From Tepidimonas taiwanensis (GTDB lineage: Bacteria; Pseudomonadota; Gammaproteobacteria; Burkholderiales; Burkholderiaceae_C), in contig NZ_CP083911.1 in assembly GCF_020162115.1 (NCBI RefSeq), forward strand, positions 1,364,001 to 1,428,000: a stretch of 64,000 nucleotides of DNA, given 5' to 3'. Of the stretch, positions 44,268-55,728 are shown one piece after another (the first letter of the stretch is position 1; each line of letters begins with the position of its first letter). The translations under genes were made by a program, and so were the position numbers. The notes beneath the pieces were generated by a model, which saw nothing but the letters and a program-made list of their open reading frames with translations, was not told the DNA's origin and ran no database searches.

Positions 44268-45743
44268 TCAGGCCAGCTTGGAGACGGCGACGTGCTTGAG
44301 CAGCTGCTGCACCGCCGGGTCCATCACATCGGTGAACGGCTTCGGATGAATGCCGAAGTACAGCACCATGACCGCCAGCAGCGTGAGCATCAGGAATTCG
44401 CGGGCGTTGATGTCCTGCAGCGCCTTGACGTGCTCGTGCACCGGCGCGCCGAGGTAGACCCGCTTGAACATCCACAGCGAATAGGCCGCACCGAGGATCA
44501 GCGAAGTGGCCGCGAGCAGCCCGATCCAGAAATTCGCCTTGACAGCCGCAAGGATCACCATCCACTCACCGACGAAACCGGCCGTCCCCGGCAGGCCCGC
44601 GTTGGCCATCACGAACAGCAGCGCGAACGCCCCGAACGCCGGCATCGTCTGCAGCACACCGCCGTAGTCGCGGATTTCGCGCGAGTGCACGCGGTCGTAC
44701 AGCACACCGATGCACAGGAACATCGCGGCCGAGACGAAGCCGTGCGCGATCATCTGCACGATCGCGCCGGACACCCCGAGGTCGTTGAAGACGAAGAAGC
44801 CCAGCGTGACGAAGCCCATGTGGGCGACCGACGAGTAGGCGACGAGCTTCTTCATGTCCTGCTGCACCATCGCCACCAGCCCGACGTAGATCACGGCGAC
44901 GAGCGACAGCGCGATCATCAGGTCCGCCCACTCGTGCGCGGCGTCCGGCGTGATCGGCAGCGAAAAGCGCAGGAAGCCATACGCGCCGAGCTTGAGCATG
45001 ATCGCCGCCAGCACGGCCGAGCCACCAGTGGGCGCCTCGACGTGCACGTCCGGGAGCCAGGTGTGCACCGGCCACATCGGCACCTTGACCGCGAACGCCG
45101 CCAGGAACGCGAAGAACAGCGCGGTTTGGGCCGGGCCGCTCAGCGGGAGCTGGTACCACGTCGCCAGGTCGAAGCTGCCGCCCGAGACGTTGTAGAGGTA
45201 GATCAGCGCCACCAGCATCAGCAGCGAGCCCAGCAGCGTGTAGAGGAAAAACTTGAACGCCGCGTAGATCTTGTTCGGCCCGCCCCAGATGCCGATGATG
45301 ATGTACATCGGGATCAGCGTCGCTTCGAAGAAGATGTAGAACAACATCGCATCGAGCGATGCGAACACGCCGATCATCAGGCCCGAGAGGATCAGGAACG
45401 CCCCCATGTACTGGTTGACCCGCTCGGTGATCACCTCCCAGCCGGCGATCACGACGACGACCGTGATGAACGCGGTGAGCAGCACCAGCCACAGCGAGAT
45501 GCCGTCGACGCCGAGGTGGTAGTGGACGTTGAAGCGCTCGATCCACGGGGCCTTCTCGACGAACTGCATCGCCGCCGAGCCGACCTCGAACCCGGTGTAG
45601 AGCGGCACCGTCACCGCCAGACCCAGCAGCGCGCCGATCAGCGCCAGCCAGCGCACCACGCCGGCGTGTTCATCGCGCCCCAGCGCCAGCAGCACGACGC
45701 CAAAAAAGATCGGCGTCCAAATCGCAAGGCTCAGCAAACCCAT
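44268..45743 (-). CDS. nuoM: NADH-quinone oxidoreductase subunit M
   Basis: Second antiporter-like proton-pumping subunit. The 491-residue membrane protein keeps the key Glu in IFFEATLIPMYIIIGIWGG and the pumping Lys in FAVKVPMWPVHTWLPDVHVEAPT, which is the NuoM signature. The segment AYSSVAHMGFVTLGFF also matches the family. 13 bp separate it from nuoL. Confidence 0.98.
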   Translation of the reverse strand: MGLLSLAIWTPIFFGVVLLALGRDEHAGVVRWLALIGALLGLAVTVPLYTGFEVGSAAMQFVEKAPWIERFNVHYHLGVDGISLWLVLLTAFITVVVVIAGWEVITERVNQYMGAFLILSGLMIGVFASLDAMLFYIFFEATLIPMYIIIGIWGGPNKIYAAFKFFLYTLLGSLLMLVALIYLYNVSGGSFDLATWYQLPLSGPAQTALFFAFLAAFAVKVPMWPVHTWLPDVHVEAPTGGSAVLAAIMLKLGAYGFLRFSLPITPDAAHEWADLMIALSLVAVIYVGLVAMVQQDMKKLVAYSSVAHMGFVTLGFFVFNDLGVSGAIVQMIAHGFVSAAMFLCIGVLYDRVHSREIRDYGGVLQTMPAFGAFALLFVMANAGLPGTAGFVGEWMVILAAVKANFWIGLLAATSLILGAAYSLWMFKRVYLGAPVHEHVKALQDINAREFLMLTLLAVMVLYFGIHPKPFTDVMDPAVQQLLKHVAVSKLA

Positions 45744-45756
45744 GCTTTCGTTCTCC

Positions 45757-47787
<2,031 letters not shown>

Positions 47788-47818
47788 GGTGTGGGTCGAG
47801 TGGTTGTCGGGTGGCCCA

Positions 47819-48139
47819 TCAGCCCTTGAGGGTGTCGAGCGACTCGACGTCGATCGACGACTTGTTGCGGAACAGCAGCACCAGGATCGCCAGACCGATG
47901 GCCGACTCCGCCGCGGCGACGGTCAGGATGAAGAACACGAACACCTGTCCGTGCAGATCACCGAGGTAGTGCGCGAAGGCCACAAAGTTGATGTTGACGG
48001 CCAGCAGCATCAGCTCGATGGCCATCAGCAGCACGATCAGGTTCTTGCGGTTGAGAAAGATCCCCACCACCGACAGCGCGAACAGGATCGCGCCGACCGA
48101 CAGGAAATGCCCCACCCCGAGGGTACCGAGGGTATTCAT
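47819..48139 (-). CDS. nuoK: NADH-quinone oxidoreductase subunit K
   Basis: Small three-helix membrane subunit with a buried proton-path glutamate in LLMAIELMLLAVNINFVAF and a second in AAAESAIGLAILV. At 106 residues it is slightly longer than E. coli NuoK (100). The start codon overlaps the nuoJ stop (ATGA at 48136-48139). Confidence 0.98.
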   Translation of the reverse strand: MNTLGTLGVGHFLSVGAILFALSVVGIFLNRKNLIVLLMAIELMLLAVNINFVAFAHYLGDLHGQVFVFFILTVAAAESAIGLAILVLLFRNKSSIDVESLDTLKG

Positions 48140-48783
48140 GCCTGCTCCTCCTTCGCCGCCTCGGGCGCCGCCGCCACCTTCGCCGCCGGCACGCTCACCA
48201 CCCGCAGGCGGTCCGCCGCGCGGGCGCGAACCTGCAGGCCCGGATCGATGGTCTTGGTGTCCTTGCGGCCGCGCAGCGTCAGCGCGATCGCCGCGATCAT
48301 CGCCACCAGCAGAATGACCGCCGCCACCTGGATCGGGTACAGGTAGTCGCTGTAGAGCAGCCGCCCCAATTCATACGTGTTGCGGTGGTCCGCGGCGTGC
48401 ATCGCCCGGCCGGTGACGGCGGCATCGGCGGTCGCGGTCGGGAAGCCCGTCCACAGCACCGCGATCAGTTCGGCGCTCACCAGCGCCCCGAGCAGCAGCG
48501 CCAGCGGCAGGTGCTTCCAGAACCCGGCGCGCATCGCGTCGACGTTGATGTCGAGCATCATCACGACGAACAGGAACAGCACCATCACCGCACCGAGATA
48601 CACCAGCACCAGCGCGATGCCGAGAAACTCGGCCTTCAGCAGCAACCACAGCGCCGCCGCCTGCGAAAACGCCAGCATCAGGTACAGCACGGCGTGCACG
48701 GGGTTGCGCGCCGTGATGACGCGAAACCCGGCGAACAGCAGTACCGCCGAAAAAAAGTAAAAGAAACCGGTGACGAATTCCAT
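48136..48783 (-). CDS. nuoJ: NADH-quinone oxidoreductase subunit J
   Basis: Five-helix membrane subunit near the quinone cavity. The 215-residue protein has the diagnostic NPVHAVLYLMLAFSQAAALWLLLKAEFLGIALVLVYLGAVMVLFLFVVMMLDI region (residues 27-79), which includes the pi-bulge helix 3. The C-terminal ~50 residues are hydrophilic and Ala/Glu-rich beyond the family core. Confidence 0.97.
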   Translation of the reverse strand: MEFVTGFFYFFSAVLLFAGFRVITARNPVHAVLYLMLAFSQAAALWLLLKAEFLGIALVLVYLGAVMVLFLFVVMMLDINVDAMRAGFWKHLPLALLLGALVSAELIAVLWTGFPTATADAAVTGRAMHAADHRNTYELGRLLYSDYLYPIQVAAVILLVAMIAAIALTLRGRKDTKTIDPGLQVRARAADRLRVVSVPAAKVAAAPEAAKEEQA

Positions 48784-48807
48784 GATGGTTCCGTGCGCGA
48801 CTGGCGC

Positions 48808-49317
48808 TCAGCGGTATTTCGCGTCGGCCGCCTTCGCCGCCGCGATCTCCTTTTCGTAGCGATCCCCGACGGCGAGCAGCATCTCCTTCGTGAAATAGAG
48901 ATCGCCGCGTTTTTCGCCGTGGTATTCGAAGATGTGCGTCTCGACGATCGCGTCGACCGGGCAGGCCTCCTCGCAGAAACCGCAAAAGATGCACTTGGTC
49001 AGGTCGATGTCGTAGCGCGTCGTGCGGCGCGTGCCGTCTTCGCGCTCGGCCGACTCAATGGTGATCGCCATCGCGGGGCACACCGCCTCGCACAGCTTGC
49101 AGGCGATGCAGCGCTCCTCCCCGTTCGGGTAGCGGCGCTGCGCGTGCAAGCCGCGAAAGCGTGGCGACAGCGGGGTTTTTTCCTCCGGGTACTGTATCGT
49201 GACCTTGCGCCGCAGCGCATAGCGTCCGGTCAGGGCCATGCCCTTGAACAGTTCGACGAGGAGGAAACTCTTGAAGAAATCTTTCAGCGAGAACGGCGCA
49301 ACGGCGGTGGCAGACAT
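48808..49317 (-). CDS. nuoI: NADH-quinone oxidoreductase subunit I
   Basis: Peripheral subunit carrying clusters N6a and N6b. The 169-residue protein has the two CxxCxxCxxxCP motifs, CIACKLCEAVCP and CIFCGFCEEACP, spaced as in the family. The ATG at 49317 gives MSATAVAPFSLKDFFKSF; an in-frame start 30 bases upstream overlaps the nuoH end and is less likely. Confidence 0.98.
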   Translation of the reverse strand: MSATAVAPFSLKDFFKSFLLVELFKGMALTGRYALRRKVTIQYPEEKTPLSPRFRGLHAQRRYPNGEERCIACKLCEAVCPAMAITIESAEREDGTRRTTRYDIDLTKCIFCGFCEEACPVDAIVETHIFEYHGEKRGDLYFTKEMLLAVGDRYEKEIAAAKAADAKYR

Positions 49318-49328
49318 GACGCCCTCCT

Positions 49329-50411
49329 TCACTTCCACGGGTTCCACGACGTCTGCATCACGGCGCCCACCAGCAGCAGCCAGATCAGCGTCACCGGGAT
49401 GAAGATCTTCCAGCCCAGACGCATGATCTGGTCGTAGCGGAAGCGCGGGAACGTGGCGCGAATCCAGATGAACATCGACACGACGATCGCGGTCTTCAGG
49501 CCCAGCCAGACCCAGCCCGGGATCGCGTTGAAGAGCGCGCTGTCAATGGGCGGCAACCAGCCGCCGAGGAACATTAGCACCGCGAGGATCGACACGAGCC
49601 ACATGCTGGCATACTCGGCCAGGAAGAAGATCGCGAAGCCCATGCCCGAGTACTCGACCATGTGACCGGCGACGATCTCGGCCTCGCCCTCGACGACGTC
49701 GAACGGGTGGCGGTTGGTCTCCGCGACGGCCGAGATCAGGTACACCATGAAAATCGGCAGCAGCGGCAGCCAGTTCCACGACAGGAAGTTCAGCCCCATC
49801 TCGGCACCGACGCCGCGCGACTGCGACGCGACGATCTCGGCCAGCTCCAGGCTGCCCGCCGTCATCACGACCACGAGGAAACAAAAGCCGATCGCGATCT
49901 CGTAGCTCACCATTTGGGCGGATGCCCGCAGCGCCCCGAGGAAGGCGTACTTCGAGTTCGAGGCCCAGCCGGCGATGATGACGCCGTACACCTCGATCGA
50001 CGTGATCGCGAGGATCACCAGCAACCCGGCGTTGACGTTGGCGAGCACCACGTCCGGCCCGAACGGCACGGCCACCCACGCGGCCAGCGCCGGCATGATG
50101 GCCATGATGGGGCCGAGGCGGAACAGCCCGCCGTTGGCCGCCGTCGGGCGGATCAGCTCCTTGGTCAGAAGCTTGAGCGCATCGGCGATCGGCTGCAGCA
50201 GGCCGAACGGCCCCACCCGGTTGGGGCCCAGGCGCACCTGCATGAAGCCGAGCAGCCGCCGCTCCCACCACGTCAGGTACGCCACCAGCAGCATCAGCGG
50301 CGCCAGCAGCACGACGATCTTGAGCAGGATCCAGATCACCGGCCAGCCGGCCTGGGTCCACCACGCCGCCGTGCTCAGGTTCAGGCCCCCTTGATAGATG
50401 GCGTCGATCAT
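49329..50411 (-). CDS. nuoH: NADH-quinone oxidoreductase subunit H
   Basis: Membrane subunit that forms most of the quinone-binding tunnel. The 360-residue protein has eight to nine membrane segments, the RLGPNRVGPFGLLQPIADA loop and the acidic loop VVEGEAEIVAGHMVEYSG. I prefer the ATG at 50411: AAGGAG lies 7 bases before it, whereas the GTG at 50417 is too close to that site. It overlaps the nuoG stop by ATGA. Confidence 0.98.
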   Translation of the reverse strand: MIDAIYQGGLNLSTAAWWTQAGWPVIWILLKIVVLLAPLMLLVAYLTWWERRLLGFMQVRLGPNRVGPFGLLQPIADALKLLTKELIRPTAANGGLFRLGPIMAIMPALAAWVAVPFGPDVVLANVNAGLLVILAITSIEVYGVIIAGWASNSKYAFLGALRASAQMVSYEIAIGFCFLVVVMTAGSLELAEIVASQSRGVGAEMGLNFLSWNWLPLLPIFMVYLISAVAETNRHPFDVVEGEAEIVAGHMVEYSGMGFAIFFLAEYASMWLVSILAVLMFLGGWLPPIDSALFNAIPGWVWLGLKTAIVVSMFIWIRATFPRFRYDQIMRLGWKIFIPVTLIWLLLVGAVMQTSWNPWK

Positions 50412-52567
50412 GCGCACACTCCTTCAGCGGCAGCCGCGGCACGAACGGCGCGCCCGGCACGACCGTCGGCGGTCGCCTGCAACGCGGGCACACGCCGCAC
50501 CAGGGCGTCGAGCCGGTAGATGGCCGCCACGCACGGCTCGCCCGGCGCGGGCGTGAGGTCGACCCCCCCGCTGGCCCGGTTGTCGAGCCGCTCCGCGGAC
50601 ACGAACGCCCCGTGGGCGACACCGGGCAGTGCCTGCGCCAGCACCTCCTGCGACGTGGTCTGCTCGAACCCCGACAGGCCCAGCAGGTTGCCCAGCACGC
50701 GCAACACCTTCCAGCCCGGACGCGTCTCGCCCAGCGGCTTGACGACGGCCTGGAAGCTCTGCAGCCGGCCCTCGGCGTTGACGAACGAGCCGGACGTCTC
50801 GGTGAACGGCGCAATCGGCAGCAGCACGTCGCTGATCTCGAGGTTGGTTTTGAAGGGGCTCAGCGTCACGACCATTTCCGCCCCGGCCAGCGCGGCACCG
50901 CCCACCGCCGTGTCCTCCCCGGGCTCGACGCCCAGCAGCAGCACGGCCTTGAGCGCGCCGCCCAGCATCGCCGCGGCGTCCAGCCCCCCGGCCCCCGGCA
51001 GCGCGCCGACCAGCTGCGCCCCGACCGTGTTGGCCGCCTCCGTGAGGTAGCCCCAGCGGGCGCCGGTCTGCTGCGCGATCCACTGCGCCAGCGCCAGCAG
51101 CGTCGCGGCGCGCGCGTGGTGCGCCGCGGCGTTGCCCAGCAGAACGGCCTTGCGCTCACCACCGAGCAGCGACTGCGCGATCGCGCGCGCCGCGTCATCC
51201 GCGGCGAGGCCTTCGACCCCCGCCGGCGGCGTCACGCCGCGCGCCTCGGCGACCGCGACGGCCACGCGCGCCAGCGCCGCCGCCCAGTCGGCCGCCGGCG
51301 CGGTCAGCACGCGGTGCAGCGGCATCGCCCAGTCCGGCGCCGCCGCCACCAGCGCGTTGACCTGCGCGCCTTTGCGCGCCGCCTGGCGGATGCGCTGGGC
51401 GAACAGCGGGTGGTCCTTGCGCAGGTTCGAGCCGATCACGAACGCCCGATCCAGCGTCGACAGCTCGGCGATCGGCAGGCCCAGCCAGCGCGCCCGACCG
51501 GCCGGCGCGGCGTTGTCGAACGCCGCCGCGCGCAACCGGTAATCGATGTTGGCGCTGCCCAGGCCCGCCATCAGCGCCTTGGCCAGCGCCAGCTCCTCCA
51601 CCGTCGCGTGCGGGCTCGCCAGCAGCCCGATGGCCCCGGCACCGTGCTGCTCGCGCACGCCCTTGAGGCCGTTGGCGACGTACTCCAGCGCCGCCTGCCA
51701 GTCGACGGTACGCCACTCGCCGCCCTGCTTGATCATCGGCTGCGTCAGCCGGTCAGGGCTGTTGAGCGCCTCGTAGCTGAAGCGGTCCCGGTCCGCAATC
51801 CAGCACTCGTTGACGGCTTCGTTTTCCAGCGGCACGACGCGCAGCACGCGGTCGCCCTTGACCTGCACGATCAGGTTGGCGCCGGTGGAATCGTGCGGGC
51901 TGATGCTCTTGCGGCGCGACAGCTCCCACGTCCGCGCGGCGTAGCGGAACGGCTTGCTGGTCAGCGCCCCCACCGGGCAGAGGTCGATCATGTTGCCCGA
52001 CAGCTCGGAATCGACCGTCTGGCCGACGAAGGTTTCGATTTCGGAGTGTTCGCCACGGTGGCTCATGCCGAGTTCCATGACGCCGGCGATTTCCTGCCCG
52101 AAGCGCACGCAACGGGTGCAGTGGATGCAGCGGCTCATCTCCTCCATCGAGATGAGCGGCCCGACGTTCTTGTGGAAAACGACGCGCTTTTCTTCTTCGT
52201 AGCGGGATTTCGTGCCGCCGTAACCGACGGCGAGGTCCTGCAGCTGGCATTCACCGCCCTGGTCACAGATCGGGCAGTCCAGCGGGTGGTTGATCAGCAG
52301 GAACTCCATCACGGCCTTCTGCGCCTTGATGGCCTTCTCGCTCTTGGTGCGCACGACCATGCCCATCGTGACGGGCGTGGCGCACGCCGGCATCGGCTTG
52401 GGTGCCTTCTCCACGTCGACCAGGCACATGCGGCAGTTGGCCGCGATGGAGAGCTTCTTGTGGTAGCAGAAGTGGGGGATGTATACGCCCGCCTTCTCGG
52501 CCGCATGCATGACCATGCTGCCCGGCGGAACCTCCACCTTCTTGCCGTCGAGTTCGATTTCCACCAT
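50408..52567 (-). CDS. nuoG: NADH-quinone oxidoreductase subunit G
   Basis: Largest hydrophilic subunit, carrying N1b, N4 and N5. The 719-residue protein begins MVEIELDGKKVEVPPGS. It has the [2Fe-2S] cysteines in HFCYHKKLSIAANCRMCLVD, the His-Cys N5 region (HPLDCPICDQGGECQLQD) and N4 (CIHCTRCVRFGQEIAG). A molybdopterin-oxidoreductase-like domain without cofactor follows from about residue 220. I chose the ATG at 52567, preceded by GAGGGAAAG, over one at 52588 that has no ribosome site and would overlap nuoF. The region 350-600 is Ala-rich and diverged, as usual. Confidence 0.97.
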   Translation of the reverse strand: MVEIELDGKKVEVPPGSMVMHAAEKAGVYIPHFCYHKKLSIAANCRMCLVDVEKAPKPMPACATPVTMGMVVRTKSEKAIKAQKAVMEFLLINHPLDCPICDQGGECQLQDLAVGYGGTKSRYEEEKRVVFHKNVGPLISMEEMSRCIHCTRCVRFGQEIAGVMELGMSHRGEHSEIETFVGQTVDSELSGNMIDLCPVGALTSKPFRYAARTWELSRRKSISPHDSTGANLIVQVKGDRVLRVVPLENEAVNECWIADRDRFSYEALNSPDRLTQPMIKQGGEWRTVDWQAALEYVANGLKGVREQHGAGAIGLLASPHATVEELALAKALMAGLGSANIDYRLRAAAFDNAAPAGRARWLGLPIAELSTLDRAFVIGSNLRKDHPLFAQRIRQAARKGAQVNALVAAAPDWAMPLHRVLTAPAADWAAALARVAVAVAEARGVTPPAGVEGLAADDAARAIAQSLLGGERKAVLLGNAAAHHARAATLLALAQWIAQQTGARWGYLTEAANTVGAQLVGALPGAGGLDAAAMLGGALKAVLLLGVEPGEDTAVGGAALAGAEMVVTLSPFKTNLEISDVLLPIAPFTETSGSFVNAEGRLQSFQAVVKPLGETRPGWKVLRVLGNLLGLSGFEQTTSQEVLAQALPGVAHGAFVSAERLDNRASGGVDLTPAPGEPCVAAIYRLDALVRRVPALQATADGRAGRAVRAAAAAEGVCA

Positions 52568-52580
52568 GGTGGGCTTTCCC

Positions 52581-53933
52581 TCAGACATACGCCGGGACCA
52601 TGCAGGTCTTGTGTTCGACGTGGTATTCGAATTCGTGGCGGAAGTGCTTGATCATCCCGCGCACCGGCATCGCGGCCGCGTCGCCCAGCGCGCAGATGGT
52701 GCGGCCCATGATGTTTTCCGCCACGTTGTCGAGCAGCTCCAGGTCCGCGGGCTTGCCGAGGCCGCGCTCGATGCGGTCGACCACACGCCACAGCCAGCCG
52801 GTACCCTCGCGGCACGGCGTGCACTGCCCGCACGACTCGTGCATGTAGAAGTAGCTCAGCCGCTGCAACGACTTGACCATGCAGCGCGTCTCGTCCATCA
52901 CGATGACGGCACCGGAGCCCAGCATCGACCCCGCCTTGGCGATGCTGTCGTAGTCCATGGTCAGGTCCATCATGATCTCGGCCGGCAGTACCGGCGCCGA
53001 CGAACCGCCGGGGATCACGGCCTTGAGCCGGCGCCCGCCGCGCACGCCGCCGGCGAGCTCCAGCAGCTTCGCGAACGGCGTGCCCATCGGGATCTCGTAG
53101 TTGCCCGGGCGCTCGACGTCACCGCTGACCGAAAAGATCTTGGTGCCGCCGTTGTTGGGCTTGCCCACCTCCAGGTAGGCCTGCCCGCCGTGGCGGATGA
53201 TCCACGGCACCGCGGCAAAGGTCTCGGTGTTGTTGATCGTCGTGGGCTTGCCGTACAGGCCGAAGCTCGCCGGGAACGGCGGCTTGAAGCGCGGCTGGCC
53301 CTTCTTGCCTTCCAGCGACTCCAGCAGCGCAGTTTCTTCGCCGCAAATATAGGCGCCGAAGCCGTGGTGCGCGTGCAGCTGGAAGCTGAAGCCGCTGCCG
53401 ACGATGTTGTCGCCCAGATACCCTGCGGCGCGCGCCTCCTCGAGGGCCTCCTGAAAGCGCTCGTAGACCTGGAAGATCTCGCCGTGGATGTAGTTGTAGC
53501 CGACCGAGATCCCCATCGCGTAGGCCGCGATCGCCATCCCCTCGATGACGATGTGCGGGTTGTACATCAGGATGTCGCGGTCCTTGCAGGTGCCGGGCTC
53601 ACCCTCGTCCGAGTTGCACACCAGGTACTTCTGCCCCGGGAACTGGCGCGGCATGAAGCTCCACTTCAGCCCGGTCGGGAAGCCCGCACCGCCGCGGCCA
53701 CGCAACGCGCTGGTCTTGACCTCGGCGATGACCTGGTCGGGGGTCATGCCCTCGCCGCCGTCCTGGCCCAGGATCTTGCGCAGCGCCTGGTAGCCGCCGC
53801 GCGCCTCGTAGTCCTTCAGGCGCCAGTTGGTGCCGTCGAGCCCCGCGTAGATCTGCGGCGCGATGTGCCGGCCATGGAAGCAGGTTTGCACCCCGGTGGC
53901 CTGGAATTGCTGCAACAGCTGTTCGACCTTCAT
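52581..53933 (-). CDS. nuoF: NADH-quinone oxidoreductase subunit F
   Basis: NADH-oxidising subunit with FMN and cluster N3. The 450-residue protein shows the NADH/FMN site GRGGAGFPTGLKW and CNSDEGEPGTCKDRD, the YICGEETALLESLEG block, and the N3 ligands ESCGQCTPCREG with a fourth Cys in GRTICALGDAAA. The start ATG 53933 overlaps the nuoE stop (ATGA). Confidence 0.98.
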   Translation of the reverse strand: MKVEQLLQQFQATGVQTCFHGRHIAPQIYAGLDGTNWRLKDYEARGGYQALRKILGQDGGEGMTPDQVIAEVKTSALRGRGGAGFPTGLKWSFMPRQFPGQKYLVCNSDEGEPGTCKDRDILMYNPHIVIEGMAIAAYAMGISVGYNYIHGEIFQVYERFQEALEEARAAGYLGDNIVGSGFSFQLHAHHGFGAYICGEETALLESLEGKKGQPRFKPPFPASFGLYGKPTTINNTETFAAVPWIIRHGGQAYLEVGKPNNGGTKIFSVSGDVERPGNYEIPMGTPFAKLLELAGGVRGGRRLKAVIPGGSSAPVLPAEIMMDLTMDYDSIAKAGSMLGSGAVIVMDETRCMVKSLQRLSYFYMHESCGQCTPCREGTGWLWRVVDRIERGLGKPADLELLDNVAENIMGRTICALGDAAAMPVRGMIKHFRHEFEYHVEHKTCMVPAYV

Positions 53934-54463
53934 GCCTGCCCCTCCGCCGCCGTGGTACGCAGGCCGTCGATCAGCTGATCGAGCCGCTCCGTCGTCATGA
54001 AACTGCACATGTGGCGATCGTTGACCAGCATCACCGGCGCGTCCGCGCACGCCCCCAGACACTCGCACGGCTGCAGCGTGAACATCCCGTCGGCCGTCGT
54101 CTCGCCCGGCTGAATGCCGAGTTTGTCGGCCAGGTACTGCAGCGCCTTGGCGCCGTCGCGCAACTGACACGGCAGGTTGGTGCAGACGTTGAGCTTGAAG
54201 CGCCCGACCGGCTGCTGGTTGTACATGTTGTAGAAGGTCGTGACCTCGTGCACGGCGATCGGGGGCATGCCGAGGTAGTCGGCCACAGCCCGCTCCGCCG
54301 CCGGGCTCACCCAGCCCTGCTCCTGCTGGATGATCGCCAGACACGCCATGACGGCCGACTGGCGCTGGTCCGCCGGGTATTTGGCCACCTCACGCGCAAA
54401 GCGCGCCAGCGTCGATTCGGAGAGCACCATCGGCTCGACGGTGCGCGGTTGCTCGGTGCTCAT
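53930..54463 (-). CDS. nuoE: NADH-quinone oxidoreductase subunit E
   Basis: Thioredoxin-fold subunit carrying cluster N1a. The 177-residue protein has a helical N-terminal half (KYPADQRQSAVMACLAIIQQ) and the cluster cysteines in NVCTNLPCQLRDG and CECLGACADAP. The ATG at 54463 overlaps the nuoD stop; longer in-frame extensions run into nuoD. Confidence 0.98.
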   Translation of the reverse strand: MSTEQPRTVEPMVLSESTLARFAREVAKYPADQRQSAVMACLAIIQQEQGWVSPAAERAVADYLGMPPIAVHEVTTFYNMYNQQPVGRFKLNVCTNLPCQLRDGAKALQYLADKLGIQPGETTADGMFTLQPCECLGACADAPVMLVNDRHMCSFMTTERLDQLIDGLRTTAAEGQA

Positions 54464-55713
54464 CGGTCGATCTCTCCAAACACGATGTCCAGCGTGCCGA
54501 TGATGGCCACCGCGTCGGCCAGCATGTGACCGCGCGCCATCTCGTCCAGGCAGGACAGGTGCGCAAACCCCGGCGCGCGGATCTTGAGGCGATACGGCTT
54601 GTTGGCGCCGTCGCTGATCAGGTAGATCCCAAACTCCCCTTTGGGGTGCTCCACCGCGGCGTACGCCTCGCCCTCGGGTACGTGGAAGCCCTCGGTGAAG
54701 AGCTTGAAGTGGTGGATCAGCGACTCCATGTCGGCCTTCATGGCCTCGCGCTTCGGCGGCGCGACCTTGGTGTTGTCGGTGATCACTGGGCCCGGGTTGG
54801 CGCGCAGCCAGTCCACGCACTGCTTGATGATGCGGTTGGACTGGCGCATCTCTTCCATGCGCACCAGGTAGCGGTCGTAGGTGTCGCCGTTCGTCCCGAC
54901 GGGGATGTCGAAATCCAGCCGGTCGTACACCTCGTAGGGTTGCTTCTTGCGCAGGTCCCACGGGATGCCGGAGCCGCGCAGCATCGGGCCGGTCATGCCC
55001 ATGGCCAGTGCCTTCTCGGGCGGCACGACGCCGATGCCCACCGTGCGCTGCTTCCAGATGCGGTTGTCGGTCAGCAGCGTGTGGTATTCGTCCAAGTATT
55101 TCGGGAAGCGCTGCGTGAAGTCGTCGATGAAGTCGAGCAGCGAGCCCTGCCGGTTACGGTTGAGCTCCTCGAGCTGGCGGGCGTTGCGGATCTTGCTGAC
55201 CTTGTACTGCGGCATCGTGTCCGGCAGATCGCGGTACACGCCGCCCGGGCGGAAATACGCCGCGTGCATGCGCGCGCCGGACACCGCCTCGTACATGTCG
55301 AACAGGTCCTCGCGCTCGCGAAAGCAATACAGCAGAATGGTGGAGCTGCCGCAGTCATTGCCGTGCGAGCCGAGCCACATCAGGTGGTTGAGCAGCCGCG
55401 TGATCTCCGAGAACATCACGCGGATGTACTGCGCGCGGATCGGCACCTCGATGCCGAGGAGCTTTTCGATCGCCAGGCAGTACGCGTGTTCGTTGCACAT
55501 CATCGAGACGTAGTCCAGCCGGTCCATGTACGGCAGCGACTGGATGAACGTCTTGTGCTCGGCGAGCTTTTCGGTGGCGCGGTGCAGCAGCCCGATGTGC
55601 GGGTCGGCGCGCTGCACGACCTCGCCGTCGAGCTCCAGCACCAGGCGCAGCACGCCGTGCGCGGCCGGGTGCTGCGGACCGAAGTTCAGGGTGTAGTTCT
55701 TGATCTCAGCCAT
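54460..55713 (-). CDS. nuoD: NADH-quinone oxidoreductase subunit D
   Basis: Peripheral quinone-site subunit related to the hydrogenase large subunit. The 417-residue protein has the N-terminal GPQHPAAHGVLRLVLELDGE (quinone-site His region), the HIGLLHRATEKLAEH block, RGSGIPWDLRKKQPYEVYD, and an acidic FGEIDR terminus in place of the nickel ligands. It is separate from nuoC, not fused as in E. coli. Confidence 0.98.
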   Translation of the reverse strand: MAEIKNYTLNFGPQHPAAHGVLRLVLELDGEVVQRADPHIGLLHRATEKLAEHKTFIQSLPYMDRLDYVSMMCNEHAYCLAIEKLLGIEVPIRAQYIRVMFSEITRLLNHLMWLGSHGNDCGSSTILLYCFREREDLFDMYEAVSGARMHAAYFRPGGVYRDLPDTMPQYKVSKIRNARQLEELNRNRQGSLLDFIDDFTQRFPKYLDEYHTLLTDNRIWKQRTVGIGVVPPEKALAMGMTGPMLRGSGIPWDLRKKQPYEVYDRLDFDIPVGTNGDTYDRYLVRMEEMRQSNRIIKQCVDWLRANPGPVITDNTKVAPPKREAMKADMESLIHHFKLFTEGFHVPEGEAYAAVEHPKGEFGIYLISDGANKPYRLKIRAPGFAHLSCLDEMARGHMLADAVAIIGTLDIVFGEIDR

Positions 55714-55728
55714 GACGTGAACACCCGC